This document shows, piece after piece, positions 16,281 through 24,268 of a stretch of DNA of 64,000 nucleotides (position 1 is its first letter; each line of letters begins with the position of its first letter). This DNA comes from Xanthobacteraceae bacterium (GTDB lineage: Bacteria; Pseudomonadota; Alphaproteobacteria; Rhizobiales; Xanthobacteraceae), in the NCBI GenBank assembly GCA_029266425.1, contig JAQSWY010000012.1, positions 62,001-126,000 of the forward strand, in the 5' to 3' direction. The notes under the pieces are model-generated. The model saw only the letters and a list, made by a program, of their open reading frames with translations. It made no database searches and was not told where the DNA came from. The position numbers and the translations under genes are program-made.

Positions 16281-16305
16281 AACCAGCAGGAAGCACGCCT
16301 GTTCC
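16281..16305 (-). promoter_or_regulatory. EcfG-type general stress promoter of the DUF892 gene
   Basis: Read leftward the site is GGAAC, 16 bases, GGTT, matching the alphaproteobacterial general stress consensus GGAAC-N16/17-CGTT except for the first base of the last element. It lies 77 bases upstream of the ATG at 16204. The remaining part of the 309-base divergent region holds two imperfect direct repeats around 16347-16395 (CAAGCATGACTTGAGC and CGAGCATTGCTTGGGC). Confidence 0.55.
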
Positions 16306-16513
16306 GCACGTTCCGATGATTTCATCGATGACATAAGCTGGCACCGCTCAAGCATGACTTGAGCACCGTTCGAGCATTGCTTGGGCATCGCCATGGCACA
16401 AACCGGGGCCCGCCGCGATCTCGCGATTGCCGCCTTCTTGACCGGATCGCCTGCTTTGCGCCATCAGAGCCGCGGCCCGGCCGTCAGGCGCCGGGAGTGC
16501 AGGAATCCCGTCG

Positions 16514-18112
16514 ATGCTTCAGGCGATCGCGACGGCCCTCGGGGGCCTCGGCATCTTCTTTGCGGGCATGTATCTCCTGAAGGAGAACCTGAAGAAGCTG
16601 GCCGGCCGACGCTTCAAGCAGCTGGTCGCGGTGTGGACACGCGGGCGCTTCGCCGGGCTCGGGCTCGGCGTCGTCGCCGGCGGCGTCATGCAGAGCACCA
16701 CCGCGGTCACCTTCATCCTCGCCAGCATGATCGCGAGCGGCGTGCTCAATGTCGGCGGGGCTTTGCCCATCATCACCGGCGCCAATGTCGGCGCGACCTT
16801 CCTGGTCCTGCTGGCCACGCTGAACATCCAGCTCTTCGTGCTGTTCGTGCTGGGCATCGCCGGCATTTCCTTCACCTTCGACCGGCTGTCCGAATTCCGC
16901 ACCGTGGCCTCCGCGGTGTTCGGCGTCGGGCTGGTGTTCTTCGGGCTGAAGTTGCTGCAGACCGGCGTTGTGCCGATGACGCAGGAGCCCTGGTTCACCG
17001 GCCTGCTGACGCTTGCCGGCCCCTCTCTCATCATCCCGCTGCTGGTCGCCATCGTGCTGACCGTGGTGGCACAGTCCAGCACGTCGGTGGTGCTGCTCAT
17101 CATCACGCTGGCCACCGCCGGCGGGCTGTCCTTCGAGCAGGCGATGATGGGCATCTACGGCGCCAATCTGGGATCGAGCCTGCAGAACTATCTGTTGTCT
17201 TCGAGCCTCAATGGCCGGCCGAAGCAGGTCGCCATGTACCAGATCAGCTTCAACCTCATCACCGCTTCGGTGATGCTGCCGATGTTCGTCATCGAGCGCT
17301 TTGGCCATGTGCCGCTGATCGAGCATCTGGTGCAGGCGATCTCCAGCACGCTGGCGACGCGGCTCGCTCTCGTGCAGATCAGCTTCAACATCGTCGGCGC
17401 CGCGCTGATGACGACGCTGCTGCCCACCATGCGTCGCTTCCTCGCCCATCGCTTCCCGCCGCTGCCCGACGAGGACGATGGCGAGCCCGCCTATATCCAC
17501 GAACAAGCGGCGCAGGAGCCGGATTCCGCGCTCGACCTCGCCCGGCTCGAGCAGCGCCGGCTCGCCTCCTATCTGCCGCGCTACCTCGACATCACCCGCA
17601 GGAACGGGAAGGACAGCACGGCGCGGCTCGACCGGCAGAATCGCAGCTTCACCGCGCTCGGCACCACGGTGCGCGACTTCCTGACGGGGCTGCGCGAGGC
17701 GCCGTTCGACGCGGTGGGCTATGATCGGCTGAACCGCGCGATCAATCTGCAGCGCCTGCTCGACGGCCTCAACGAGACGCTGGTCGAACTCGCCCGCACC
17801 TCACGCCCCACCGACGACGCGGCGCTGGCGCGGCGGCTGCTGGCGAATGTGGTGGAAGGCATCGATGCCGTGCTGCTCACCATGGTCGACGCGCTGGGTG
17901 ACGGCACGGGCGAGGACCGCGCGCTGTTCCGCGCCATGACCCGCCACCGCGGCGAGGTGATGCAGCGCCTGCGCGAAGCCTATCTCGCCGCCGACGCCCA
18001 GCTCTCAACCGCCGAGAAGGGCACGATCCTGATCGTCACCAATCTCGCCGAGCGGGCGCTGTGGCTGCTCGGCCAGATTGCCGAGCAGGAAGAGATGGTG
18101 CGGGAAGGGTGA
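16514..18112 (+). CDS. Na/Pi cotransporter family protein with PhoU-like C-terminal domain
   Basis: 532 residues. Residues 1-305 hold eight or more membrane segments in two repeats, each with the family Q-S-(S/T) signature: GVMQSTTAVTF near residue 57 and VVAQSSTSVVL near residue 180. This is the PF02690 phosphate:sodium symporter fold. Residues about 345-532 are a soluble helical PhoU-like region (LPRYLDITRRNGKDSTARLD onward). Such fusions move inorganic phosphate and may sense its level through the PhoU part. The start ATG at 16514 overlaps no other gene; it is divergent from the DUF892 gene. Confidence 0.88.
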   Translation: MLQAIATALGGLGIFFAGMYLLKENLKKLAGRRFKQLVAVWTRGRFAGLGLGVVAGGVMQSTTAVTFILASMIASGVLNVGGALPIITGANVGATFLVLLATLNIQLFVLFVLGIAGISFTFDRLSEFRTVASAVFGVGLVFFGLKLLQTGVVPMTQEPWFTGLLTLAGPSLIIPLLVAIVLTVVAQSSTSVVLLIITLATAGGLSFEQAMMGIYGANLGSSLQNYLLSSSLNGRPKQVAMYQISFNLITASVMLPMFVIERFGHVPLIEHLVQAISSTLATRLALVQISFNIVGAALMTTLLPTMRRFLAHRFPPLPDEDDGEPAYIHEQAAQEPDSALDLARLEQRRLASYLPRYLDITRRNGKDSTARLDRQNRSFTALGTTVRDFLTGLREAPFDAVGYDRLNRAINLQRLLDGLNETLVELARTSRPTDDAALARRLLANVVEGIDAVLLTMVDALGDGTGEDRALFRAMTRHRGEVMQRLREAYLAADAQLSTAEKGTILIVTNLAERALWLLGQIAEQEEMVREG

Positions 18113-18120
18113 GGTCAAGG

Positions 18121-18231
18121 TCGTCATCCCGGACGACTGCAGGCCGATCCGGGATCGCAGACAAGGTTATGTGCCAGACTTTCACGCGATCCCGGCTCTG
18201 CGCCCTTTGGGCTCCGGCCGGGAATGACGGA
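18121..18231. repeat. Family B dispersed palindromic repeat, copy 4
   Basis: CGTCATCCCGGACGACTG at the left and GGCCGGGAATGACGG at the right, with inner GATCCGGGATCGC / CACGCGATCCCGG arms. It lies between the convergent Na/Pi and STAS genes. Confidence 0.8.
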
Positions 18232-18245
18232 ACCGGGGAGTCCCC

Positions 18246-18548
18246 TCAAACGATCTTGAAGATCGTCGAGAAGCCGGAAATGTCGAACACCTCGCGCACG
18301 TGCGGCTGGAGGCCGGAGAGCGACAGGTCGCGGCCGGCGGCGCGCATCTGCTTGGCGGCGATCAGCAGCGAACGCAGGCCGGAGCTCGCAATGTAGTCGA
18401 CATGGGCCATGTCGACTACGATCGCACCCTCCTCCTTCTGGATGGTCTCGGTGATGTAGGTCTCGAACGTCTTGGCGTGGACCGTGTCGAGTCGACCGTT
18501 CATGCGCACGACGGTATGGTCGCCGAGCCTTTCATGGCTGATGTTCAT
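18246..18548 (-). CDS. STAS-domain anti-sigma factor antagonist
   Basis: 100 residues, a single STAS domain. The loop DYIASSGLRSLL (residues 51-62) holds the phosphorylation site; Ser56 corresponds to the modified serine of SpoIIAA. Such proteins bind the anti-sigma kinase when unphosphorylated and are released when phosphorylated. The gene lies 30 bases downstream of an RsbW-like ATPase gene in the same direction, and a SpoIIE-type phosphatase is encoded across the divergent promoter, so the three standard partner-switch components are present. Confidence 0.88.
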   Translation of the reverse strand: MNISHERLGDHTVVRMNGRLDTVHAKTFETYITETIQKEEGAIVVDMAHVDYIASSGLRSLLIAAKQMRAAGRDLSLSGLQPHVREVFDISGFSTIFKIV

Positions 18549-18578
18549 GCACTCGCCTTCACTTTGTGCCGACCGGAA

Positions 18579-19058
18579 CTACGCCGGCTGAGGAGTTCGC
18601 TCGATGTCGGGGAGCCGGCTGCCGAGTATCAGTTGATTATTGCCGTCCGCGTGGCAATACGAAAATTCGTCGAGCAGGTGGCGCATCAGCTGCACGCCGT
18701 GGCCACCGATCGCGGCGTGTTCCACATCTTCCGGAATGTCAGGCTCGTCAATGGTGGTCGGATCGAACGGCGCACCATTGTCGGAGATGCGCAGCAGCGC
18801 CATGCCGCGGTCGCGGCGATAGGCGAGCGCGATGGTCGCCTCGATGGGCGCCGGCTCGGGAAAGCCGTAGGAGATCACATTGACCAGCGCCTCCTCCAGG
18901 CCGAGCTGGAGGGTGAAGAGCGTGCGCTCCGGCCAGCCCTCCCGGGCGGCAAGCGATTCGAGCCAGGCAGCGGCGCGCGGCAGTTCGTCGAGGCGGACGG
19001 CGAGCGCCAGCGTATCGTCCGCCGCCCCTGGCCCGAAACCATCATTGACACAGACCAT
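18579..19058 (-). CDS. Anti-sigma-type serine kinase (RsbW-like GHKL ATPase)
   Basis: 159 residues from ATG at 19058; an ATG at 19076 is an equal alternative and adds six residues. The GHKL ATP-binding fold is evident: N-box LGLEEALVNVISYGFPE, D-box RISDNGAPFDPT, and G-box GGHGVQLMRHLLDEFSY. Proteins of this type phosphorylate their STAS antagonist and may hold a sigma factor or other target. No sigma gene is adjacent, so the output target is not visible here. Its start region contains the palindrome at 19094-19112, shared with the divergent substrate-binding protein gene. Confidence 0.87.
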   Translation of the reverse strand: MVCVNDGFGPGAADDTLALAVRLDELPRAAAWLESLAAREGWPERTLFTLQLGLEEALVNVISYGFPEPAPIEATIALAYRRDRGMALLRISDNGAPFDPTTIDEPDIPEDVEHAAIGGHGVQLMRHLLDEFSYCHADGNNQLILGSRLPDIERTPQPA

Positions 19059-19093
19059 TGCGCCTCGCTGGTGCAAACCGCGACATCGGCTGT

Positions 19094-19112
19094 ACGGTAT
19101 CGTTAATACCGT
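19094..19112. promoter_or_regulatory. Inverted-repeat operator candidate in the divergent partner-switch promoter
   Basis: Perfect arms ACGGTAT and ATACCGT separated by CGTTA. It lies 36 bases upstream of the ATPase start and 80 bases upstream of the substrate-binding protein start, so one regulator could control both directions. Confidence 0.5.
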
Positions 19113-19191
19113 GGACAGGACGAGGCGATATTCTCGCCGCCGCCCTCATCATATAAGCTCGAATCCTTAACTCCCTCCAGAGGATGCCCCG

Positions 19192-20205
19192 GTGATCCAC
19201 CGTCGCGATCTTCTCGCGCTCGCCGCGTGCGGTGTCGGCACGGGATTGCTTCCCGCGCGACCGGTGCTGGCGCAGGAGCGGCCGTTCCGTATCCTGATGC
19301 TGACGATCAACGGGGAGACCGACGTCGAGCGGGGATTTCGCGACTATCTCGCCGATGCCGGCGTGCGAATCGACGTGACCGCCCGACGGGTCGGCCGCAA
19401 TCCCCAAGACATCGCGGCAGCGCTGAGCATGCTGCCGGTGCTGGCGCCCGATCTCATCTACACCCGCGGCGCGTCGATGACGCTGGCGGTCGTCGGTCCT
19501 TATGACGCACCCGACCCCGAGAAATATGTGCGTGACCGCCCGGTGGTGTTCGCCCTCGTCGCCGCCCCTGTGCAGGCGAAGATCGTCCGCAGCTTCGACC
19601 ACCCCGGCGGCAATGTCACCGGCGCCATGCATGTCGTGCCGGTCCCGGTGCAGTTCCGCGCCATGCAGTCCTACCGGCCCTTCAAGAAGGTCGGCGCGCT
19701 CTATTCGCCCTCCGAGCAGAATGCTGTCGGCGTGATCGAGCAGATCAGGGCCTATTGCGCCGCCAATGGCGCCGAGCTCGTCACCCGCACCTTCCAGTCC
19801 GACGCCGAGGGCCGACCCATTGCCGACGGCATCGAGAACCTCGTCGCCGAATTGAAGGCGGAGGGGGCCGACTGGCTCTATCTGCTGCCCGACACGTTCG
19901 GCAGCACCGTGCTCAACCGCACGTCGCCCGCCGCGCTCCAGGCTGGATTGCCGATGTTCGGCGCCACCGAGATGGCGGTGCGCCAGGGCGGCGCGCTGGT
20001 CGGCCTCGTCAGCCGCTATTACGCCGTCGGCCAGCTCGCCGGCGCCAAGGCGATGGAGGTGCTGGTCGCCCGCACCCCGGTGCGCGACATACCGGTCGGG
20101 ACGCTGAAGCGCTTCTCGCTCATCATCAATATCAACACCGCCAAGAAGCTCGGCATCTATCCGCCGATCGAGATGCTGAACTACGCCGAGGTCGTGTCGT
20201 CGTGA
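19192..20205 (+). CDS. Periplasmic substrate-binding protein (ABC_sub_bind, PF04392 type)
   Basis: 337 residues from GTG at 19192. The first ~28 residues (MIHRRDLLALAACGVGTGLL then PVLAQE) form a signal peptide with a twin-arginine-like start. The mature part resembles the PF04392 binding proteins: FRILMLTINGETDVERGFRD, PDLIYTRGASMTLAVVGPYD, FVALVAAPV-type segment, HPGGNVTGAMHVVPVPVQF and KKVGALYSPSEQNAVGVIEQ. No ABC permease or ATPase is linked. Instead, the neighbours are membrane sensors and a SpoIIE phosphatase, so the protein may present a ligand to a sensor rather than to a transporter (inference from context). Confidence 0.85.
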   Translation: MIHRRDLLALAACGVGTGLLPARPVLAQERPFRILMLTINGETDVERGFRDYLADAGVRIDVTARRVGRNPQDIAAALSMLPVLAPDLIYTRGASMTLAVVGPYDAPDPEKYVRDRPVVFALVAAPVQAKIVRSFDHPGGNVTGAMHVVPVPVQFRAMQSYRPFKKVGALYSPSEQNAVGVIEQIRAYCAANGAELVTRTFQSDAEGRPIADGIENLVAELKAEGADWLYLLPDTFGSTVLNRTSPAALQAGLPMFGATEMAVRQGGALVGLVSRYYAVGQLAGAKAMEVLVARTPVRDIPVGTLKRFSLIININTAKKLGIYPPIEMLNYAEVVSS

Positions 20206-20232
20206 GCGGGGGCGGGAACGGTCAAGTTTCCA

Positions 20233-20336
20233 TCGTCATCCCCGGGCTTGTCCCGGGGATCTCGGCCGCTGACGCACGGACAGGAATCGAGATCCCCAGG
20301 ACAAGCCCGGGGATGACGGTGTTCCCGGGGATGACA
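20233..20336. repeat. Family B dispersed palindromic repeat, copy 5
   Basis: CGTCATCCCCGGGCTTGTCC at the left, mirrored GACAAGCCCGGGGATGACGG at the right, followed by a second partial right end TTCCCGGGGATGACAG. It splits the substrate-binding protein gene from the three downstream sensor/phosphatase genes and may alter their relative expression. Confidence 0.82.
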
Positions 20337-20392
20337 GTGTACCTGGCGCCACCCGCGACGGCAGTTCCCTCCCCGGCACGGGCCCCCGCCCC

Positions 20393-21151
20393 ATGAGCTT
20401 CCGGCGGCGCCTCATGCTCATCGTGGTCAGCGCCATCATCTGCGCGCTGCTCGCCGTCGCCGCGATGGCGTGGCGGGCCGGGGCCGAGGTGGGCGATGCC
20501 ATCGAGCAGGGCCGCGCCACCTATCTGCTCGGCATCATCCGCAGCGCCGCGGAGACCAATCTCTCCTTCGGCCTGCCGCTCGACCAGATGCCGACCATCG
20601 AGGCGCTGATGGAGCGCGAGAAGCTTTCCGATCCCTCCATCCTGGCCATCGACGTGTTCTATCCCGAGGGCCGCTCGGTCTACAGCACCGACCGCGGCAC
20701 GCTGGGCGAGCCGGTGCTGCCGAGCTGGACCTCGGCACTCCATTCGCCGGGCCTCTGGCAGCTCTCCGCACATGGCGAGCTGGTGCTCGGCACCCGGATC
20801 GAGAACGAGCTCGGTACCGCCGCCGGCGGCGTCGCCATCACCTTGTCCAACCTGCCGCGCGAGACGCGCGACTTCGCCCTCGCCCTCGATCTCGCCAGCC
20901 TCACCTTCCTTGTGATGCTGGCCGGCAGCCTGCTTGCAGCCTTCACCGTCCGGCCGCTGGCGCGCCTCCTCACCCGGCCCTTCGCCAATGCGGCGCGGGC
21001 GCTCACCGAGACACCGGACCCGGCGCACCACGGCGCTCCCCATGGCACTCTGGCGGCGGCGGCCGGCGAGGTGCGCCAGCGCTGGCAGGCCACGGAGGCC
21101 ACGGCCGCGCGGGCCATGCACGAATTGCGGACGCTCGACAATGGAGCGTGA
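20393..21151 (+). CDS. Membrane-anchored sensor-like protein of the partner-switch cluster (first of two)
   Basis: 252 residues. Membrane segment at about residues 7-27 (RLMLIVVSAIICALLAVAAM), a periplasmic domain of about 130 residues, a second segment at about 168-185, and a short cytoplasmic tail. The periplasmic part, with FGLPLDQMPTIEALMEREKL and a DVFYPEGRSVYSTDRG strand-turn, looks like a single-Cache-type sensing domain, and the spacing is shared with the next gene (GIPLDKLGG in that protein). There is no recognisable catalytic domain. I cannot assign a named family. The end overlaps the next gene by 11 bases. Confidence 0.65.
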   Translation: MSFRRRLMLIVVSAIICALLAVAAMAWRAGAEVGDAIEQGRATYLLGIIRSAAETNLSFGLPLDQMPTIEALMEREKLSDPSILAIDVFYPEGRSVYSTDRGTLGEPVLPSWTSALHSPGLWQLSAHGELVLGTRIENELGTAAGGVAITLSNLPRETRDFALALDLASLTFLVMLAGSLLAAFTVRPLARLLTRPFANAARALTETPDPAHHGAPHGTLAAAAGEVRQRWQATEATAARAMHELRTLDNGA

Positions 21152-22046
21152 GGCGGTGGAGCGTGAAACGGTGATCAGCGAGGGCGCGAGCGATGCAGCC
21201 GGCGGGCCTGCGCCGGTGGCGCACCAGCCGGTGGCGCACCAGCCGGTGGTCCACGACCCCGGCTTCCTCGGCCGCCACGGCGCGACGCTGGCCTCTTCGA
21301 TCGCGGCGCTGCTGCTGGTCGGACTGATCGGCGGCGTCAGTGCGTGGCTGATCATCGATCGCTTCAACCGCTCGGTCGAGCTCGGCGCGCGCACCGAGGT
21401 GACGGCGATCGGCACCGCGGTCGCCGGGGCGCTGGCGCACCAGTTCGAGCGCGCCGGCAATTACGGCATCCCGCTCGATAAGCTGGGCGGCGTCTCCGCC
21501 TATCTCGCCCACACAGCGGAAGACGTCCGCGGCGTCGCCCGCATCGTGCTGCGGCTGTCGAACGGCCAGGAGATCCGTCCGGCCGATGAGGAGGACGGCA
21601 ATGGCGACCCGACGCGAGAGACCGTGTTCGCGCCGATCTTCGCCGGCGGCGGCAATCTCGGCCAGGTCGAGGTGCTGACCGATGCCGCCGAACTCATCAC
21701 CCCGCTCAAGCGGCTGTGGGCCCCCGCGGCGCTCCTGGTCGGCGCGCTGGCGCTTGCCGCCGCCCTCGCCGCGGCCCTCCTGGTCGGGCGCCGGCTCGAC
21801 CGGCGGCGTATCGAGTTCCTGCATCATCTCGACCGCAATGCCGGCGGCGCCTTCGTCCATGAGGCGGTGCCGCGGCTGCGCGGACGCGACGATGTCGCCC
21901 GCGCCTTCCAGGTGCTGCGCACCGGCGAGGCACGCATGGTGGAGACCCGCGCCGCCGTCGATGCCTATGCCGAGGAACTGCTCGGCGTCGATTTCGACGG
22001 CGTGCTGCGCGAGCGCATCGAGCACACGGTGCGGGAACTCGGCTGA
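21141..22046 (+). CDS. Membrane-anchored sensor-like protein of the partner-switch cluster (second of two)
   Basis: 301 residues from ATG at 21141. A short cytoplasmic head with a near-perfect repeat (VAHQP-VAHQP-VVHDP), a membrane segment at about 50-75, a periplasmic domain containing GIPLDKLGGVSAYLAHTAED and ARIVLRLSNGQEI, and a second segment near 195-220, then a helical tail. It resembles the preceding protein in layout and in the PLD-K/Q motif, so they look like distant paralogues. No enzyme domain is present. It overlaps the phosphatase gene by one base (TGATG), so translation of the three is coupled. Confidence 0.65.
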   Translation: MEREAVERETVISEGASDAAGGPAPVAHQPVAHQPVVHDPGFLGRHGATLASSIAALLLVGLIGGVSAWLIIDRFNRSVELGARTEVTAIGTAVAGALAHQFERAGNYGIPLDKLGGVSAYLAHTAEDVRGVARIVLRLSNGQEIRPADEEDGNGDPTRETVFAPIFAGGGNLGQVEVLTDAAELITPLKRLWAPAALLVGALALAAALAAALLVGRRLDRRRIEFLHHLDRNAGGAFVHEAVPRLRGRDDVARAFQVLRTGEARMVETRAAVDAYAEELLGVDFDGVLRERIEHTVRELG

Positions 22047-24106
22047 TGCTGCTGCGCACCCGCATCACCCTCATTGTCGCGCTCGGCTTCGTGCTGCTGG
22101 TCGCCGTGCTCGGGCTCGGCTCCTATCTCAGCGATCGGCAGGACGAGAAGCGCTTCTCCGAGATCGCGACGCTGGCGCAATCGGCGCTGTGGGACGAGAT
22201 CGTGCGCGGCGCCGTCGCCGACCTCGTCGGCGAGCATGACCAGCTGGAGACCTCGCAGGCCTTCCGCAATGCCGTCATCGCCCGCGATCGTGCGACCGCC
22301 ACGACGGCAATCGCCGCGGAAGAGATCTCGACCGAGCAGAATGGCGGCGAGATGGTCGCCGTGATCGGCGCCGACCGCGAGCCGATCCTGGTGGTCGGAT
22401 CGGTCGGCAAGAACCAGATCGCACCGCAGGCGCTGCTCGATGCCGGAACGCTCGACCGGGTGATCGCCGGTTCGCGCATCAACGGGCTACGCCAAGTCTC
22501 GGCGGAGGTGGTCATCATCCTCGCCGCCGAGCCGCTCAACCTGCCAGGACAGCCGCGCGCCGCACTGCTGCTGGCGCGCAGCGTCGAGGGCGCGCTGCAG
22601 CGCCTCGCCGACCAGACCGGCTCGGCGGCGACGCTGCTCACACTGCGCGGGCGCGTCGTCGCCTCGACCGACGGCACCTTATGGCAGCATGCCGGGGTCA
22701 CGCTCACCCCGCGCAGCCCAATCGTCGAGCAGGTCGACCTTGGCGACCGCCTCTACAGCCTGATCAGCGTGCCGATCACCGACATCACCGGCGGCGTCAC
22801 CGGTGCGGTGGCGAGCCTGCGCGACATGACCGACACGCTCCGCGTCTCGCGCTTCATCAGCCGCGCCGCGCTGCTGGGCGCCGCCGGGCTTGCTCTTATC
22901 GGCATCATCGGGCTGAACCTCTATCTCTGGCGCGCCTTCCGCCCGCTGGAAGGGGCGATCAACGCCATGCATGCACTCGCACGCGGCGACCTTTCGGCCC
23001 GGCTCGAAGGTGGCGGCGGACGCGACGAGATCGGCCGGATCGCCGAGGCCATCGACACGTTCCGCGGCAATGCCCAGGCGCTCGCCGACAGCCGCACGCA
23101 GCGCGAGCGCATCCGCGGCCGCCAGGAGGCGGTGATCCGCACCGAGCTCGAAGGGCTCGCCGCTTCGCTCGATTCGGTCGGGCGCGAGGGCGTGCTGACG
23201 CTGCTCTCCGACATGTCGGCGGGCGAGGCGCCGCACGAGGATCCGCTGCGCCGGCTCGCCGGGGTGATGCGCGACCTGTCGCGGCGCATCGTCGACCAGC
23301 ACCAGACGCTGTCCTCGATGGTCCACGAGCTGCGCGAGGCCCTGGTCACCAAGACCAAGCTCGCCGGCCTGCAGCAGGAACTGGAGATCGCCCGGCAGGT
23401 GCAACTCGCCATTCTGCCGCGCGACGTGCCGCGCGACACCCGCATCGAGGTGAACGGGCTGATGACCCCGGCGCGCGAGGTGGGCGGCGACTTCTTCGAC
23501 TATTTCATGGTCGACCGGAACACCCTCGGCTTCGTCATCGCCGACGTCTCCGGCAAGGGTGTGCCTGCGGCGCTGTTCATGGCGATCTCGCGCACGCTCC
23601 TGAAATCCACCGCGCTGTTCGAGGCCTCGCCGGCGCTGTGCATGCGGCGCATCAACGACGTGCTGGCGGCCGAGAACGACCAGATGCTGTTCGTCACCAT
23701 CTTGTACGGCATCGTCGATCTCCGGACCGGCCGGGTGACCTATGTGAATGCCGGCCACAACCCGCCCTATCGCGTCACCAGGAGCGGCGAGATCACGCTG
23801 GTCCCGCCGACCGGGGGCATGGCGGTCGCGGTGGTGGAGGATTTCCCCTATATCGAGCGTGAATTGCAGCTCGCCCCCGGCGAGACGTTGTTCCTGTTCA
23901 CCGACGGCGTGACCGAGGCGTTCGACCCGGATGAGCTGGCTTATGGCGAGGAGCGGCTAATCGAGGTGCTGGCCGCCAGCTGCGGCGCCGACCGCCCGAT
24001 CGGCGCGGCGGCGGAAGCCGTCGTCACGTCGGTGCGCGCCTTCGAGCAGGGCCTGCCGCCGGCGGACGACCTGACGTGTCTGGCGGTGCGTTATCGGGGG
24101 GCGTAG
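22046..24106 (+). CDS. SpoIIE/RsbU-type PP2C phosphatase with periplasmic sensor and HAMP domain
   Basis: 686 residues. Membrane segments at about 7-27 and 272-292 flank a ~240-residue periplasmic sensor domain (includes GRVVASTDGTLW). A HAMP domain covers about 295-348, then a coiled linker, then a PP2C/SpoIIE domain from about 440. Metal-binding signatures are EVGGDFFDYF (Asp482, Asp485), VIADVSGKGVPAALFMA (Asp500, Gly503) and LFTDGVTEAFDP. It should dephosphorylate the STAS protein encoded at 18246-18548, switching the partner balance when the sensor sees its signal. It is coupled to two sensor genes upstream. Confidence 0.9.
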   Translation: MLLRTRITLIVALGFVLLVAVLGLGSYLSDRQDEKRFSEIATLAQSALWDEIVRGAVADLVGEHDQLETSQAFRNAVIARDRATATTAIAAEEISTEQNGGEMVAVIGADREPILVVGSVGKNQIAPQALLDAGTLDRVIAGSRINGLRQVSAEVVIILAAEPLNLPGQPRAALLLARSVEGALQRLADQTGSAATLLTLRGRVVASTDGTLWQHAGVTLTPRSPIVEQVDLGDRLYSLISVPITDITGGVTGAVASLRDMTDTLRVSRFISRAALLGAAGLALIGIIGLNLYLWRAFRPLEGAINAMHALARGDLSARLEGGGGRDEIGRIAEAIDTFRGNAQALADSRTQRERIRGRQEAVIRTELEGLAASLDSVGREGVLTLLSDMSAGEAPHEDPLRRLAGVMRDLSRRIVDQHQTLSSMVHELREALVTKTKLAGLQQELEIARQVQLAILPRDVPRDTRIEVNGLMTPAREVGGDFFDYFMVDRNTLGFVIADVSGKGVPAALFMAISRTLLKSTALFEASPALCMRRINDVLAAENDQMLFVTILYGIVDLRTGRVTYVNAGHNPPYRVTRSGEITLVPPTGGMAVAVVEDFPYIERELQLAPGETLFLFTDGVTEAFDPDELAYGEERLIEVLAASCGADRPIGAAAEAVVTSVRAFEQGLPPADDLTCLAVRYRGA

Positions 24107-24129
24107 GCGGTCATCCCGCATCCAAAGCG

Positions 24130-24230
24130 TCGTCATCCCGGACGGCCGGAGGCCGAGCCGGGATCGCAAGAAGGTGTTGCGGGACTTCACGCGATCCCGG
24201 CTCTCCGCTGCGCTGCGGCCGGGATGACGA
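24130..24230. repeat. Family B dispersed palindromic repeat, copy 6
   Basis: CGTCATCCCGGACGGCCGGA to GGCCGGGATGACGAC, with GAGCCGGGATCGC pairing to GCGATCCCGGCTC. It separates convergent phosphatase and permease genes. Confidence 0.85.
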
Positions 24231-24268
24231 CTGGTGGGGAGGACGCTGCTGGGGAACGCCCGGCGCCC

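Noticed and set aside
16381..17724. 447-residue plus-strand frame overlapping the Na/Pi transporter
   Set aside because: Out of frame with the transporter, Arg/His-rich, no motifs.
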